Assembly (NCBI GenBank): GCA_001632425.1 | Contig: KV425569.1 | Location: 465,825-502,863, forward strand | Length of the DNA stretch: 37,039 bases | Direction of reading: 5' to 3' | DNA from: Neolentinus lepideus HHB14362 ss-1 | Taxonomy: Eukaryota > Basidiomycota > Agaricomycetes > Gloeophyllales > Gloeophyllaceae | Part shown: positions 21,634 to 33,105 of the stretch, piece after piece | How positions within the stretch are numbered: the stretch's first letter is position 1 | Layout of the letters: each line of letters opens with the position of its first letter | Program-made: the position numbers and the translations under genes | Notes under the pieces: generated by a model | What the model was told of the DNA's origin: nothing | Database searches by the model: none | What the model saw: only the letters and a program-made list of their open reading frames with translations

Positions 21634-23339
21634 CTATTGCCCTTTCAAAAGTTTGTGCTTGCTCGCATCGCCCACGGCAACCTGCCGACGGTAATCAGCA
21701 TTTGCCCATTGATCATGAGCGGTGTCGTTGGCCTTCGAGCGACGAGGAAGAATCCTCGTGCGACCCACGGAAAAAGGCCTCTTCCGATTAGCGTCCTCGT
21801 CCGTATCGCGTTCGACATAGAGCCCAGAGTCAACGTCAGTGGAGGACGAGAGGATGTTGTCGTTGTTGAGGGCGACATCACTATCAACATCGGCATCCAG
21901 AGTTGTTGATACATTCGCAGTAGTGTCAGCGTCGGTGCTGACTGAGGTGTCACTCGAAACGGAAGTATCTGTTACATCGCGTAAGCCAAGACTGTTGTCG
22001 CCGTTGTCGTCACCACCACAACCACAATCGTCCCCAGTATCATCTCCCGCACCAAGATCAGCACTGACAGCAGTGGAGCTTCCAACTTCCACGCCTGTTG
22101 GGAGGATCCCGATGTCGTCACCTGAAGCCAGCGTAGTGTTAAGAGAAGTCGTAGATCCGGTGGATAGGGAAGCACTCGTGGCAACATCGCCGCTTGCCAC
22201 AATACCTACGCCCACGGAGCTCGTAGCATTGAGGACGTCGCTAGAAGACGCAGAGACACTACTAGAGACTGAAGTAGCAAGACCTCCACCGAGTTCGACG
22301 CCAACACCGACGTCGGTGGAGCTGGAGACACCAGTGGAGATGCCAGTATCCACGCCTGTAGTATTCAGAGCAGTGCCCAATGAGCCAGATATGCTGGTGC
22401 CGACAGTAGTGCCGACAGTATCATTGACTGAAACGCCAGCACCGATGGACACAGTAGTACCAGACGCAACACCGGATCCAGTGGTCGTAGAGCCTTCACC
22501 TGATCCGCAGCCACATCCATCACCGAAGCCATCACCGCCGCCGGCACCATTGGATCCGCTAGCAGTTGCAGTTGGCCAAATGGATTGAGAACTAGTAGAC
22601 GGCTCGCTGTTACCAGTACCGCTCAATACAGTAGACGTCGGAGAAGTGACGGTGCTAGTGGTATGAGCACTAGTAGTCGAGAAGGACGTGCTACTATGAG
22701 ATGAACTAGAACTAGCGACGTGAGACGAAGCGGTGGCTGTGACAGTAACGCCGAGAGACGTGCTGGCTCCGAAATCATGACCAGTGGTGGAAGAGCAGCC
22801 CTCGCCCTCGCTAGAGGTCCCACTAGTACCGCCGATGGGAATACAGGCATCACCAGTGCTACTCTTGCGATAGCCGGAGTTGCATTGAAAGGCACATACA
22901 TCTTCAGCCGAACAAACTGCCTTGGAGTGCTCAGGATAGGAGCAGTGTTTAGATCCTGGTGCGCCAACGATCTGGAGGGCAATAGAGCATCCATTAGTCG
23001 CATATATACACGAATAATCAACAGATTGTTGTTTACCAGCTGAGTGAAGGCATCGGTCAAGGTATTAATTCCCAGGGTGTCGATGAGCGCGTCAGCCTCC
23101 ACATCCGTCTCGAGGTAGAGAGGTAAGGCAGAGAGACACAGACAGAGGTCGGCATCAACTAGAGCGTCCAGAGAGATACCAAGGAGGTTCGTAGAGGCAA
23201 ACGTGTTGGAGCCAATATATGCGCAGACATCAAGGAGAGGGTCCCGACGATTGAGTGAACGGAAACTCCGGAGAGGAGGACGAGGCAAGGCTGCTACGAG
23301 AGAGGCAGACAAGAGAGCGTGGGAGATGCTGAGGCGCAT
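21634..23339 (-). CDS. PriA-like secreted Cys-rich protein with long Ser/Thr/Asp/Gly-rich tail
   Basis: Two exons, 23339-23037 and 22971-21634, give 546 aa. Residues 1-18 form a signal peptide, followed by a basic stretch with RR (Kex2-like site). The N-terminal half has the Cys pattern of mushroom PriA-like proteins: VCAYIGSN, ADLCLCLSALPLYLET, CSYPEHSKAVC and VCAFQCNSGY (recalled family, not searched). From about residue 170 to 480 the protein is Ser/Thr/Gly/Val/Asp-rich with two glycine-cysteine knots (GDGCGCGSGEG and GDDCGCGGDDNG). It looks O-glycosylated and extracellular or cell-wall associated. The last 50 residues are basic and lack a hydrophobic GPI signal. A TATA box lies at 23440-23447 on the minus strand. 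Specific function unknown. Confidence 0.82.
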
Positions 23340-25002
23340 CGTGGACGGTCAAGGAGTGGAAGTCCGCTGGGAGCGCGAGTTAGGCAAGAAGAAGTTGGGA
23401 GGAGAGTTGCGTTGAGGGCAAACGAGCGACAGAGAGGGTTTATATAGAGTGCTTATAGTTCGAGGCTCCCGGACGAAGCCTCGTGAAAGGGTGGAGTAAT
23501 GGCTGAGAAGGCACATAGATTTCTTATTTTGGCAAGTCCATTACCCGGATCAGCATACTGGTTGACATTGAAACCCGAGTGAAGATCGGTTCCACCATTT
23601 CACGCGTCCTTCGCGTGTCTTCACAATCACATGGACGGAGGGGAACATGTGAAAGGGTCCAATTCATGGCAGAGTCATCTCTGCCTGCCCCCATTCTTGA
23701 GACGCGTCCTCATGAATTTTGATGCATACCACCGGCAACGACGACACCCGCCCTGGTGAAGACAACGAGCACGACGTTCAGTTCGGGCATCCACCAAGGA
23801 GAAACCCGTTAGAAGCCGTGTCGACGTTTGCGACAGCGAGCATACAGAGAAACTCATGAAAAAGATGATCTGGGACTTACCTGACGATGATGGATGGAAA
23901 GTCCCGTCCGGGTGGGGGTGACCGTGGACTGGTGTTGCGGGGGAACTCCGCGGCGGAGGGTACAGAGCTCGCAAATACTGATCAAAATCTTCAAGCTTCA
24001 GATGTCGAAAGCAAGGTTATAGAAGTTGCATTGACGACAAAGGTAGAGGAATGTGTAGTTCGAACCTTACCCGGGTAAGTTTCCGGCTATTTCAGTTCCG
24101 GTACATTCGACATGTCGGTATATTGCAATCGCTTCAGAGTCGATCAACGCAAGGTTTGCTCCTCCCGAGAACTGCATTCCCTAGAATTCGTTCAGTTGCC
24201 CCAGAGCTCACCGTCTTGTGAGATATCTAGGAGTACTTATACAAGGTACTCCGCGCATGCGGAGACAAACCATTCCTGAAGGTATAACGACTTGCGGCTT
24301 ATACACGCGTAAGTGGCATCAAACAGGGTCCATCCATAGCTCGGTGAAGGAATGTCTTCTCACCGACAGCTGAAGCAAAAAAAAGTTAAAGTTCGACCTC
24401 GCTTGGTGCTACGGAGTCGTGTTTCACGGGATCCGAAACCTTCTGAGACCGAAGGGACCGAAAGCTAGCGCTTATCAGTGGACACATCCGGTAAGACTCG
24501 TTCGATTGCGTAGCTCGTAAAAGTTAAACCTCCTTCTCCTTGAGGTCCTCGCAGAGAAGGTTCTGCAGCGCGCGCTCGGCGTACAGCGGACCGCGGCGAG
24601 CCGGTGATATCGCGCCAATGTTCCAGGATACGAGCAAGAGGTATCGACAAAGACGACGACGGAACAAAAGCCAGATCGACTAGGCACGTCCGAGGCACGC
24701 AGTAAGACTTGGTTCAAGGCACACAAATCCGTATGATGTGCGGGCGGTGTGGTGGCGTGGAAAAGTGCCCGAGAAGCACGGTCAAAGACGCGCACGCCCG
24801 TAGGCGAAGTCATGCGACTCGGAAGCCAGCTGTGGCGGTGGATAGCAAACCTCCATCATTCGAGTTCTGACAGCCCATTGGTCCGAAGATTGACGTGCCC
24901 CGGTGCTGTTCCCCAATGATTATAAATATCATAATGCCCCATGTTTCTTAAAGCCTTGCGCTTACCCCTCCCCCCTATCGTTCAGTTTCCCCATCTGCCG
25001 CC
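23340..25002. promoter_or_regulatory. divergent intergenic region between the PriA-like gene and the acyl-CoA ligase
   Basis: About 1.66 kb between two divergent starts. TATATA at 23440-23447 serves the minus gene, and ATTATAAATAT around 24919-24929 serves the ligase, about 75 bp before its ATG. Several open frames of 60-110 codons occur on both strands, but none is recognisable. Confidence 0.55.
23440..23447 (-). promoter_or_regulatory. TATA box of the PriA-like gene
   Basis: TATATA element about 100 bp upstream of the ATG at 23339, on the minus strand. Confidence 0.5.
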
Positions 25003-27034
25003 ATGAAGATCTACACGTCTCCCTACCCCGCGCCAGCGCTGCCGAAATGCTCAGCATTCACATATATCTTCTCAGGCAGTGATTTTGAGTGCACTGAGCA
25101 CAAGACCGCGTTCATCGACACCGTCACTGGGCGGACCATCTCTCGCGGGGACTTCAAGGCGCTCTGCCTACAATGGGGTTACGGTCTGCGCAATGAGTTC
25201 TCCGGGCTCAAAGTGAAGCGGGGCGACACTGTCATGATCTTCTCCCCCAACTCGTTTGCCTTCCCGCTATTGCTGCACGGGAGCGTCGCCGCCGGCCTGA
25301 GGGTGACGCTCGCGAACAGCTCATACGTTCCTTACGAATTGGCTTATCAGTACAAAGACTCCAACGCAAAGCTGGTCTTTGCGCATCCGACGCTGCTGCC
25401 GGTCGCTCTCAAGATGTTCGAGGAGGTGTACGGCGCGAAGGCGAAGGAGGAGGCGCGGAAGCGGATTATTATTGCTGGTGGGAGCGGGTGGGGGAGTGTG
25501 ACGGCGGAGCAGGAGAAGGCGCTCGCGGCGATGAAGGAGACGGAGGGTCTGACGTGGATGCAGGAGATGCTCGGGCATGGTACGCTTTCCCGGGAGGAGC
25601 TATTTGAGGGTGATCAGGTCAACGAGACAGCATATCTCTGCTATTCCAGTGGAACTACCGGCAGACCGAAAGGTGTCGAGGTACGTATTGATGAGTCGGA
25701 TCAGGTTTATTAACTGACAAGGTGATGCAGACTACACACCACAATGTCACGACCCATGCCGAGATGCTCATCAAAGTCTGGGATCTCACGTCCAGCAAGG
25801 ACGTGATGTTGGGCTTCCTTCCATTCTACCACATTTTTGGTGAGTGGATTTGGATCTGTCTGACTCTCTTGCGTTGTCTCACTTGCACCGATACAGGTCT
25901 TACTGGTCTCCTTCACCACCCCTTAACACAGAAGGCACCGCTAGCCATCATGCCCGGCTTCCACCCCGAAGCATGGTGCGTGAACGTCCAAAAGTACAAG
26001 ATCACCAGCATGATGGTGGTCCCTCCCGTCCTCGTCGTGCTCACCAACTACTCCGGTACGTGCGTCAATCAATTAAAATCCGACGCCACAATTGACTCCG
26101 ATCCGCAGCCCTTGACAAATATGATCTGCGCTCAATAAATTTGATGGTCTCAGGAGCGGCGCCACTAGGCGGTCCACTCGTCAAGAAGTTCAAGGAGAGA
26201 TTGTTGAGCGTTGGAGCTACTGCTGCTGACGTTGTCCAAGGTTCGCCCTACGTCCGCTGTCTTATGACTTCCAACTGAGAGCGATCTGTAGGGTACGGCC
26301 TGACCGAGACGACGCCTACCGCGTTCCTCCTCCCAGCCAAAGACGCCCTGCGCAAGGTCGGCTCGATAGGGCTGATGCTGCCGCATCTGGAGGCACGGTT
26401 AGTGAATGAAGACGACGTCGACATCGATGAGACCAAAGAGGAGAGCGGCGAGCTGTGGCTGCGCGGCCCCAGCGTGATGAAAGGGTACCTGGGTAACACC
26501 GAGTCGACGCGGAACTCGATCACGTCCGACGGGTGGTTCAAGACCGGGGACGTCGCCCAGGTGGACGATGAGGGTTTCTGGTGGATCGTCGACCGCCGGA
26601 AGGAGCTGATCAAGTACAAGGGTTTCCAGGTGCCGCCCGCAGAGCTGGAGAGCTTGCTCCTGCAGCATCCGGACATCATCGATGTGGCCGTTATTGGCGT
26701 GGAGAGTGAGCAAGAGGCGACGGAGGTGCCTAGGGCGTATGTCGTGCATCGGAATCCGGCCTCGTTGAAGTCGCAGCAGGATAGAGATGCGTTCGAGAAG
26801 AACGTGCAGCAGTGGGTGCAGGGCCGTGTGGCGAAGCACAAGTACCTGCGGGGAGGCGTTGCTGTAATTGATGTTATTCCAAAAAGGTCAGTGCATGATG
26901 TTTATTACATTGGCTTCGACGATGTCGTCTAACTTCGTTTTCCTTGTAGCGCTGCTGGCAAGATCCTCCGGCGGTTATTAAGAGATAGGGCAAAGACGGA
27001 GGTTGGGGCTGTTAAAGTCAAAGCCAAGCTTTAA
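25003..27034 (+). CDS. AMP-dependent acyl-CoA ligase, 4-coumarate:CoA ligase type, peroxisomal
   Basis: Activates a carboxylic acid with ATP and couples it to CoA. Phenylpropanoid, benzoate-like or fatty acids are possible substrates; which one cannot be told. Exons 25003-25680, 25731-25839, 25897-26055, 26109-26240, 26292-26886 and 26950-27034 give 585 aa with matching phases. ANL-superfamily motifs appear in order: P-loop YSSGTTGRPKGVE (about 214-226), LPFYHIFG, VSGAAPLGG, QGYGLTETTP, GELWLRGPSVMKGY, TGDVAQVDDEGFWWIVDRRK, and the catalytic lysine motif SAAGKILRR near the C-terminus. The last three residues are AKL, a PTS1 peroxisomal signal. A TATA-like element lies about 75 bp upstream. 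Confidence 0.95.
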
Positions 27035-28158
27035 GCAGTATCTGGCCGCCGACTTTTGTGGGCTTTTGGGGTCTTTGCATACTAAGGATACGGACTGCGT
27101 TCATAATGCTTTTCGCACTAAATTATTGTTTTGCTATATTCTTATCTACAGCCACATATATCAACACACCTTGCTTCATTGTCCAACGGAGCTTTAGATT
27201 GACGAAGGATTGAAGCCTTCGCCCTTCACATTTCTGTAGACAGTCTTGCAGCGAATATATTGAGTCCGGTACCTGGCTGCCGGCAATCCATCTCGTCACC
27301 GAACGTGTCACCTCCGGCTGCGATGAGCTCACGAGACCGACGAGTCATGGTCAGGTGAACTAACCCAGTGCTGCTGTTCCATAAGAAAACAATGGACGGA
27401 CTGTGTTGACAGGATACTTGGATATGTTCATGCATCAGCTTCACTTACCCGATCACTGCAAATCGCTAGGCCCATGGCCCCCATAGATGGTCATATGTAA
27501 ATGTGCGTTTCCTGGTACGGTTGCATAGGAAACAACATGACTTTAATGCTAGCACGATCACTCAGTGCATGCTTGTTCCTCTATATCGTGGGCGGCATCT
27601 ATCGCAAACAGAATTAATATCTGTCCAGCATTTCCATATCGCAAAACCGACCGACAAGGTAAATGCGAGTACGATGGGCGATAGTGTCTTCATTTACAGC
27701 ATGAATATCTCGATCATGCCGTGAGTGGTAGTTTCTTAACTGTTCCCTTATTCCGTTTCGATGCCGGCTTGCAGTCTAAAATTGTGTCTGCTCCGCTCCT
27801 GATACATGATGACAGTGCGTGACATTGGCTATCCTGCGCTCTCAACGCTGGCTTGATAGTAGCTGATGTTTTTATTCAGCACAATTTGATATGCAACCAG
27901 TGTTCAATAACGGGCATCCACGACAGCCAGCTCGACCTATAGCGACTACCAATAGGTGCTTACTATGTCTAAACAAGCCTGATGTTCTCCGTGAGTCCTT
28001 CTCGTCACTTTTCTATTTTATCTTATCAAAGTGGATAGCAAGATTAGAAGCACTCATTGACGTTTGTATTTAACCGCTTGGATAGAAACAACATGGATGC
28101 GGAACTGCTTTTCAAACCTACTTCCTTGCGGACGTGAAGGCTACGCACTTCGGTCATT
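27035..28158. promoter_or_regulatory. intergenic region upstream of the NCS1 permease
   Basis: No gene is recognised. A short hairpin (CGAAGG ... CCTTCG, 27202-27220) follows the ligase gene. GATAAG on the minus strand (CTTATC, 28022-28027) lies about 132 bp before the permease ATG and could be a GATA-factor site. Confidence 0.45.
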
Positions 28159-30541
28159 ATGAAGAGTATCCTTGAATACCTCGCTGTCTCGGATACGCCT
28201 GGCAAGACATGGGTTCAGTCCTTCCTGGAGGTGAGTCTATCGTGCCACTTGTTTCCTACTTTTAATAAATGTGTTTCATATCAGACCGAGGACTTAGTGC
28301 CAGTTCCACCGGAGCAGAGGACATGGGGCCGCTGGAATTATATTTCGTTGTACGTGATACGGCAGTCCTTCATTAGGTGTCAGCTGACTTCGCGGACCGT
28401 AATTGTAGCTGGATCACGACGAGTTACAACGTTAACACGTGAGCTCCTTCATTCAGCTCTGTTGATGGTTGCTGATTCAACTCTCAATATTTAGATGGAT
28501 GATTGTATCGTCAATGATTCAGCTCGGGATGTCATGGTGGCAAGCATGGTTATGTGTGTGCCTTGGCTATGGGTTGACGACACCCTTCTTAATCTTGAAC
28601 TCACGGCCCGGCTGTGTACACCACGTTACCTTCCCGGTGGTGGCAAGGACCAGCTTTGGAATGTGGGGCTGTCTGTGGGTCACGCTGAATCGCGGCGCAA
28701 TGGCCTGGTAGGATGGATGTGTTTCCAGATATATGAGCAAGCACTGATAGACCTTAGCATCTGGTATGGGGTACAAGCTGCAAACGGCGGGGCCTGCGTT
28801 CTGGTCATGCTTCGAGCAATGTGGCCGAGCATCAATGACATACGTGCGACACTATTAACGTCACAGTGGTTCCTTAATAATAAAGCCGTTGCAGCGAACC
28901 ATTTACCTGCATCAGCAGGCATCACAACACGCGATTTCCTCTGCTTCTTCCTGTTCTCGCTTATCTCTTTACCACTTATATGGTTCCCGGTTCATACAAT
29001 GTATGCACTCTTTTCACATTAAATTGTGTCTATCGCTGACTTTCTTGCTCCCAGTCGCCATTTTTTCACGGTGAAGTCAATAATCACACCCGTTGCTGGT
29101 ATCGTTTATTTTGCCTGGTGCATCAGCAAAGCGAAGGGACTTGGGCCCATCGTTCATCAGCGCGCCACCATTCATGGCTCGCAACTCGCATGGGCCATGC
29201 TTACGGGTATGAGGTCTTGTATGAGTGACATGGCAACACTGATTGTGTACGTGCTAGTATTTTTTCGATCCTCTTCCCATACTAAGCCCATCTCTCTCGC
29301 AGTAATGGCCCGGATTTTGCGTCCAGAGCGACCTACCCGTCCGCTGTCGCTCTCCCACAGCTCATTGCTGTTCCGGTCGGCTACGGCCTCGTCAGCTTTT
29401 TTGGAATCATCGTCAGTTCTTCATCGCAAGTGATCTATGGTGAGGCAATCTGGTCGCCTATCACGCTACTCGGAAGATTTCTAGACGATGAACCGTCATC
29501 TGCAACGAGATTCGGGGTGCGTTGTATACGTATCTTGGTGGTATCGGAATTATAATGTTTGATATCCGAAGGTGTGGTTCGTCTCTGTGGCATTTGTCAT
29601 AGCTCAGGTGTGTCTTTTGACCCTTGAATGATATTTGATTATGAATGTCTCGGTTCAGATCGGGTGCGCTAAGGGAAAGCTGAGTGTGGAAATTAATGTT
29701 AATGACATTATCCCCTTCAGAGTCAACATCTCTGCCAACTCAGTTAGTGCAGGTTGTGACCTCACTTCCCTGTTCCCCCGCTTCATCGTAAGCTGGCTCA
29801 TGATGGCTATTTCTCCTATATCCAACGAGCTCTTTTTAGAACATTCGACGTGGAGGTTACATCGCAGCAATCATCGGCTTCTGTATGTGTCCATGGAAGC
29901 TTCTATCGACCAGCAACAACTTCACGACGTACTTGTCTGCTTACTCGGTCTTCTTAAGCTCTGTAGCAGGGGTTATGGTGAGTCAGCTTATCATTACTCA
30001 AGATGTACTGACTGATTTGCATTGGTAGGTGACAGAGTACTGGCTCGTTAGGAGAGGTCACTATCGCCTTGCTGATCTATATTCAACGAGGAGGGACGGG
30101 TGGTACTGGTACATATGGGGCATCAACCCAAGGTCGGTATCAAAACACAGCAGCGAATTTGCCCCGAGCTTAATCTGCGCTGTAGAGCATACGCAGCATA
30201 TTTCTCTGGAATCCTTATCAACGTAGTCGGCCTCGTGGGAGCAGGTACGCGCGCATCTTCCCCTCTTCTTTCTGAATGGTGAACTGAACCCTACTGCAGT
30301 GGGCCATTCAGTGCCCATAGCAGCTACACACATCTACGACGTTTCCTACTTCACTGGATTCGGCGTGGCTGCGGTCGTCTACTGGACCATAAATCTCGTA
30401 TTCCCTCCTGTGGGCAAGTTCAAGAAATTCGAGGAGGTAGACTTGTCCGGAGGCTTCGTGGCCGGGAATAGAGATATGGAGACCGAAAACTCAGTTGAAG
30501 TGGAGGAGAAGGAGAGTGTGGAAGTTACAAAGCAAGGATAG
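28159..30541 (+). CDS. NCS1-family permease (uracil/allantoin/uridine type)
   Basis: Nucleobase:cation symporter-1 family, 12-helix plasma-membrane importer of nucleobases, allantoin or related compounds; substrate not decidable from sequence. Fifteen exons fit (542 aa): 28159-28230, 28285-28349, 28409-28438, 28495-28707, 28758-28843, 28895-29000, 29055-29246, 29303-29516, 29572-29607, 29659-29663, 29721-29787, 29840-29977, 30029-30132, 30186-30244, 30300-30541. Family landmarks are [79 protein letters not shown] and [20 protein letters not shown]. Exon 10 is only 5 nt. The C-terminus is acidic ([11 protein letters not shown]). It is convergent with the methyltransferase gene. All frames are open, so it appears functional. 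Confidence 0.92.
29659..29663 (+). other. 5-nt microexon of the NCS1 permease
   Basis: ATCGG lies between GGTTCAG and GTGCGC. It supplies the Ile and part of the Gly in AQIGVNISANS. Direct joining of exons 9 and 11 would break the frame. Confidence 0.75.
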
Positions 30542-31124
30542 GAAGTCCTGATTAGCGATGTTTAAGCATAGAGAAATATTCCTGCCTCCGACTTCTTGCT
30601 GTCTTTAACTTGGTGGTTGAGGATGATTTGCATTATAGACGGGATATATTGCTCGTCGAAGAGACAGGTCGGCAGGCGATGGCCTGAAAGATGTGGATGC
30701 CACAAACAAGGTGACACTCAAAAGTTCCCACTTCCGCAAGAAAATCCCGCTCCATACATGGAAGACAATGTACATAAGTAGACCGCACGTGGAAAGCAGT
30801 TGATAACGATGCAATAAGATCACCAGATGTATAGCTTCGCGGCAGCCAGGAACCGGCAGGACTATGCGATCAAGTGTACTGAAGAGCGAGAATACGACCA
30901 CCGCTTTTGTGGCTGACACAGGCCACTCCTATCATACTATGTTCTGCTAGTGGATGTACATACATTTAAAGCAACCTTCGTTCAAGTTCAATCATGCCGC
31001 ATCGGAGAGGCTGACAATATGTTCTGTCGTGATGTTCCACCCAATACATATGACGGTGATACACACAACCTCTATGAGCTGTGCCCTGCCTTCGTGCCGA
31101 CAAATATGATCGAAACGTCATCCA
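30542..31124. other. convergent intergenic region
   Basis: Shared 3' flank of the NCS1 permease and the methyltransferase, about 580 bp. No gene or structured element is recognised. Confidence 0.5.
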
Positions 31125-32330
31125 CTAAACTACTCGGATACTCCAATACAACATCCGACTTTCTCTGCCTGTTACGACATTCAAGGTGCCAGAAAGACTT
31201 GCCTCCACCTTCACGTGTTCCTTGGCCCACTCCTCGGAAGTAAGTTGAGCAAACACGGACTGCCAGAGGGCTGTCCACGACGATGGAGAGTGGCCGTAAC
31301 GTGATCTGGGCGAGAGGGCAGGAGATAAGAAGATGAATATGAACAAAAAATTAAATGCACACACCTATCCATGTGATCCTGAATATAACCAGCCGTTGCT
31401 AGACCCTGGTGGCGTCCGAATATAATGGACCCTGAGAATGTGTAGATAAGAAAGTGCCATCTACCTGCAACGAAGTATTTGTGACTCTTACCTGATTCTC
31501 GCTTGATCAGGGATGCGACACGAAGAGCCATCGCCTCCTGCGTACTCTCATCAAAGAGGTGGAAGAGGGCACCAGTATATATATGTGTAAGCCGCCCTGC
31601 AAGTTCGGCTAGCTTCGTGACTTGATTTATTTGAAGCGTTGCATCCGGTGAGGATGGAGGAAAGGGGAGATCAAGAACATTGTCACTAAAGAATTGAATA
31701 GCGCAGGAGTTCCTATCGTCGTAGAGCTTGTAACCTAGCTGGATGTACTCAGGACGGAGGTAGCAGCCCAGGAGGGACGATTCGGGATGGCCATCTTGCG
31801 CAAGCTTCCGGAGATCCGTACCCACTAGATTCTGAGGTCAACCGATCTGTGCGAGCGCATAAATTTGATGTGGAGGCCTACTGCAGCATCCGAGGTCGAG
31901 AAGGAGCGTATCCCCCTTCTTGCCCGCTTCCACGACTTCCGGGTAGACTGCATTCTGGTACATCATGAAAGACACAAAGTGGAACGCTCGGATGCACGGG
32001 TATGGCCACTTGGCACTTTTTTCTGTGTCTTAGCTATACTCGTAACCTGCTGAAACTTTTGAAGCATGCTTACTATCCTCTAATCCAAGTATAATCGAAT
32101 TAGCAACTCGTGATGTGATGAAATGTAACTATCGACTGCTAGACGTACTCAGCTTGGATCTCCAACAACTTCTTGGTGATCACTTCGTCGTCTTCACTTA
32201 TCATATCTCTCAGAAATTTCCATTCGACCCCGGATATGTTCGATATCAGCGTAGGATCCAATGGCGGAACGATACTTGGATCAAGCTGCTGCTCCGGAGT
32301 TATCTTCGGGCAAGCAGGCATGTTATGCAA
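31125..32330 (-). pseudogene. SAM-dependent methyltransferase of fungal secondary-metabolism type, with apparent +1 frameshift
   Basis: Class I methyltransferase fold, of a kind often found in fungal secondary-metabolite clusters. Exons: 32330-32149, 32022-31882, 31824-31492, 31431-31365, 31305-31125. Recognisable parts are a PPLDPTLISN N-terminus, LLEIQAE, then WPYPCIRAFHF, SAM motif I TLLLDLGCCMGTDLRKL, LAGRLTHIYTGALFHLF, IIFGRHQGLATAGYI, and SWTALWQSVFAQLTSEEW with EHVKVEASL. The exons sum to 904 nt, one more than a multiple of three. The mismatch lies at the exon 1/exon 2 join, where exon 2 begins with six A (32022-32017) while the strong donor GTACGT ends exon 1 in phase 2. Everything after is in frame. 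It may be a young pseudogene, a sequence error or a wrong splice choice. Confidence 0.75.
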
Positions 32331-32827
32331 CTACTTGGATGTTCTTGAAGCTGGAAGAAAGAATAACTGATGATAAGCACTCATGCCACTGATATTTGCT
32401 AGTGCTAATCTGGGCTTGACAGTGCTGCGATCACACTGCGGGAGTCCCACTCTTTGAGGACCTGCAAAATGTTGATCAAAATGGATATCCCATATAATTA
32501 CTTTCGCAAAATATTCTGTCATGGGAAAACTTAAATATTTAGAGAATGCTCAGTAGACTGGACAAAATATTATCCACAGCATTACCTTCAAGATGACCAC
32601 AATGATTAAATATAAACAGAATGGAAAAGAAGTCACAAAAGATTTGCTTTTGAAATCCATTTATGGAATGGATATAGTTCAGGTTTGGGTAGCCACCTAA
32701 GTGGCTGTCCATACTTTTAATAATGTTCAGCCTTTTTAATTACATTATTATATAATATATTATTTCACATTTTGGTGTCATCCAAAAGTGAGTCGGAAAA
32801 TATATATTCCTGACTCCGTCAAAATGT
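32331..32827. other. AT-rich island upstream of the methyltransferase
   Basis: Around 32500-32820 the sequence is much richer in A and T than the rest, with runs such as TTATTATATAATATATTATT. It has two small inverted repeats (AGCCACCTAAGTGGCT near 32691; ATCCAT..ATGGAAT around 32657). No coding potential. It may be decayed transposon DNA. Confidence 0.5.
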
Positions 32828-32868
32828 ATTGCCCGTTGACCGCCCAGTGATTGCCCATTGACCGCCCA
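32828..32868 (+). repeat. 22-bp direct repeat, two units
   Basis: ATTGCCC.TTGACCGCCCA occurs at 32828-32846 and 32850-32868 with one mismatch. It may belong to the LTR of the neighbouring chromovirus relic or to the AT-rich island. Confidence 0.7.
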
Positions 32869-33074
32869 CAAGAGCTATGCCCATGACAACTACGCTATGT
32901 AGTAATAGATAATGATGAATATGTACAACTAACCTCGTATACAAACATGCCTGTGGAAAAATGCGCAAGCCGCTTGATGCTAGGATTCCACGCCCGAGTT
33001 CGTGCATTACGTTGTCTAGATGTAACGAGAGCGGAAGTGGTGAGGCTATACTTGGGTTGTGTGGCATGTGTGGC

Positions 33075-33105
33075 TGTAATCCAGGATTACACTCTCCCCC
33101 TTCCT
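33075..33105 (-). repeat. polypurine tract plus LTR start with abutting inverted termini
   Basis: On the minus strand AGGAAGGGGGAGAG is followed at once by TGTAATCCTGGATTACA, a perfect 8-bp inverted repeat with one central base. TG..CA inverted termini are usual for LTR ends, but they normally sit hundreds of bases apart. Confidence 0.65.

Noticed and set aside
21839..22588. 249-codon open frame on the plus strand
   Set aside because: It is antisense to the Ser/Thr/Gly-rich tail of the PriA-like gene. Repetitive codon use there keeps the opposite strand open. No start context or family match.
20013..24698. Similar beginnings of minus frames at 20249 and 24698 (PRSCLIDLA and PRTCLVDLA)
   Set aside because: The similarity stops after about nine residues and is not supported further along the DNA.
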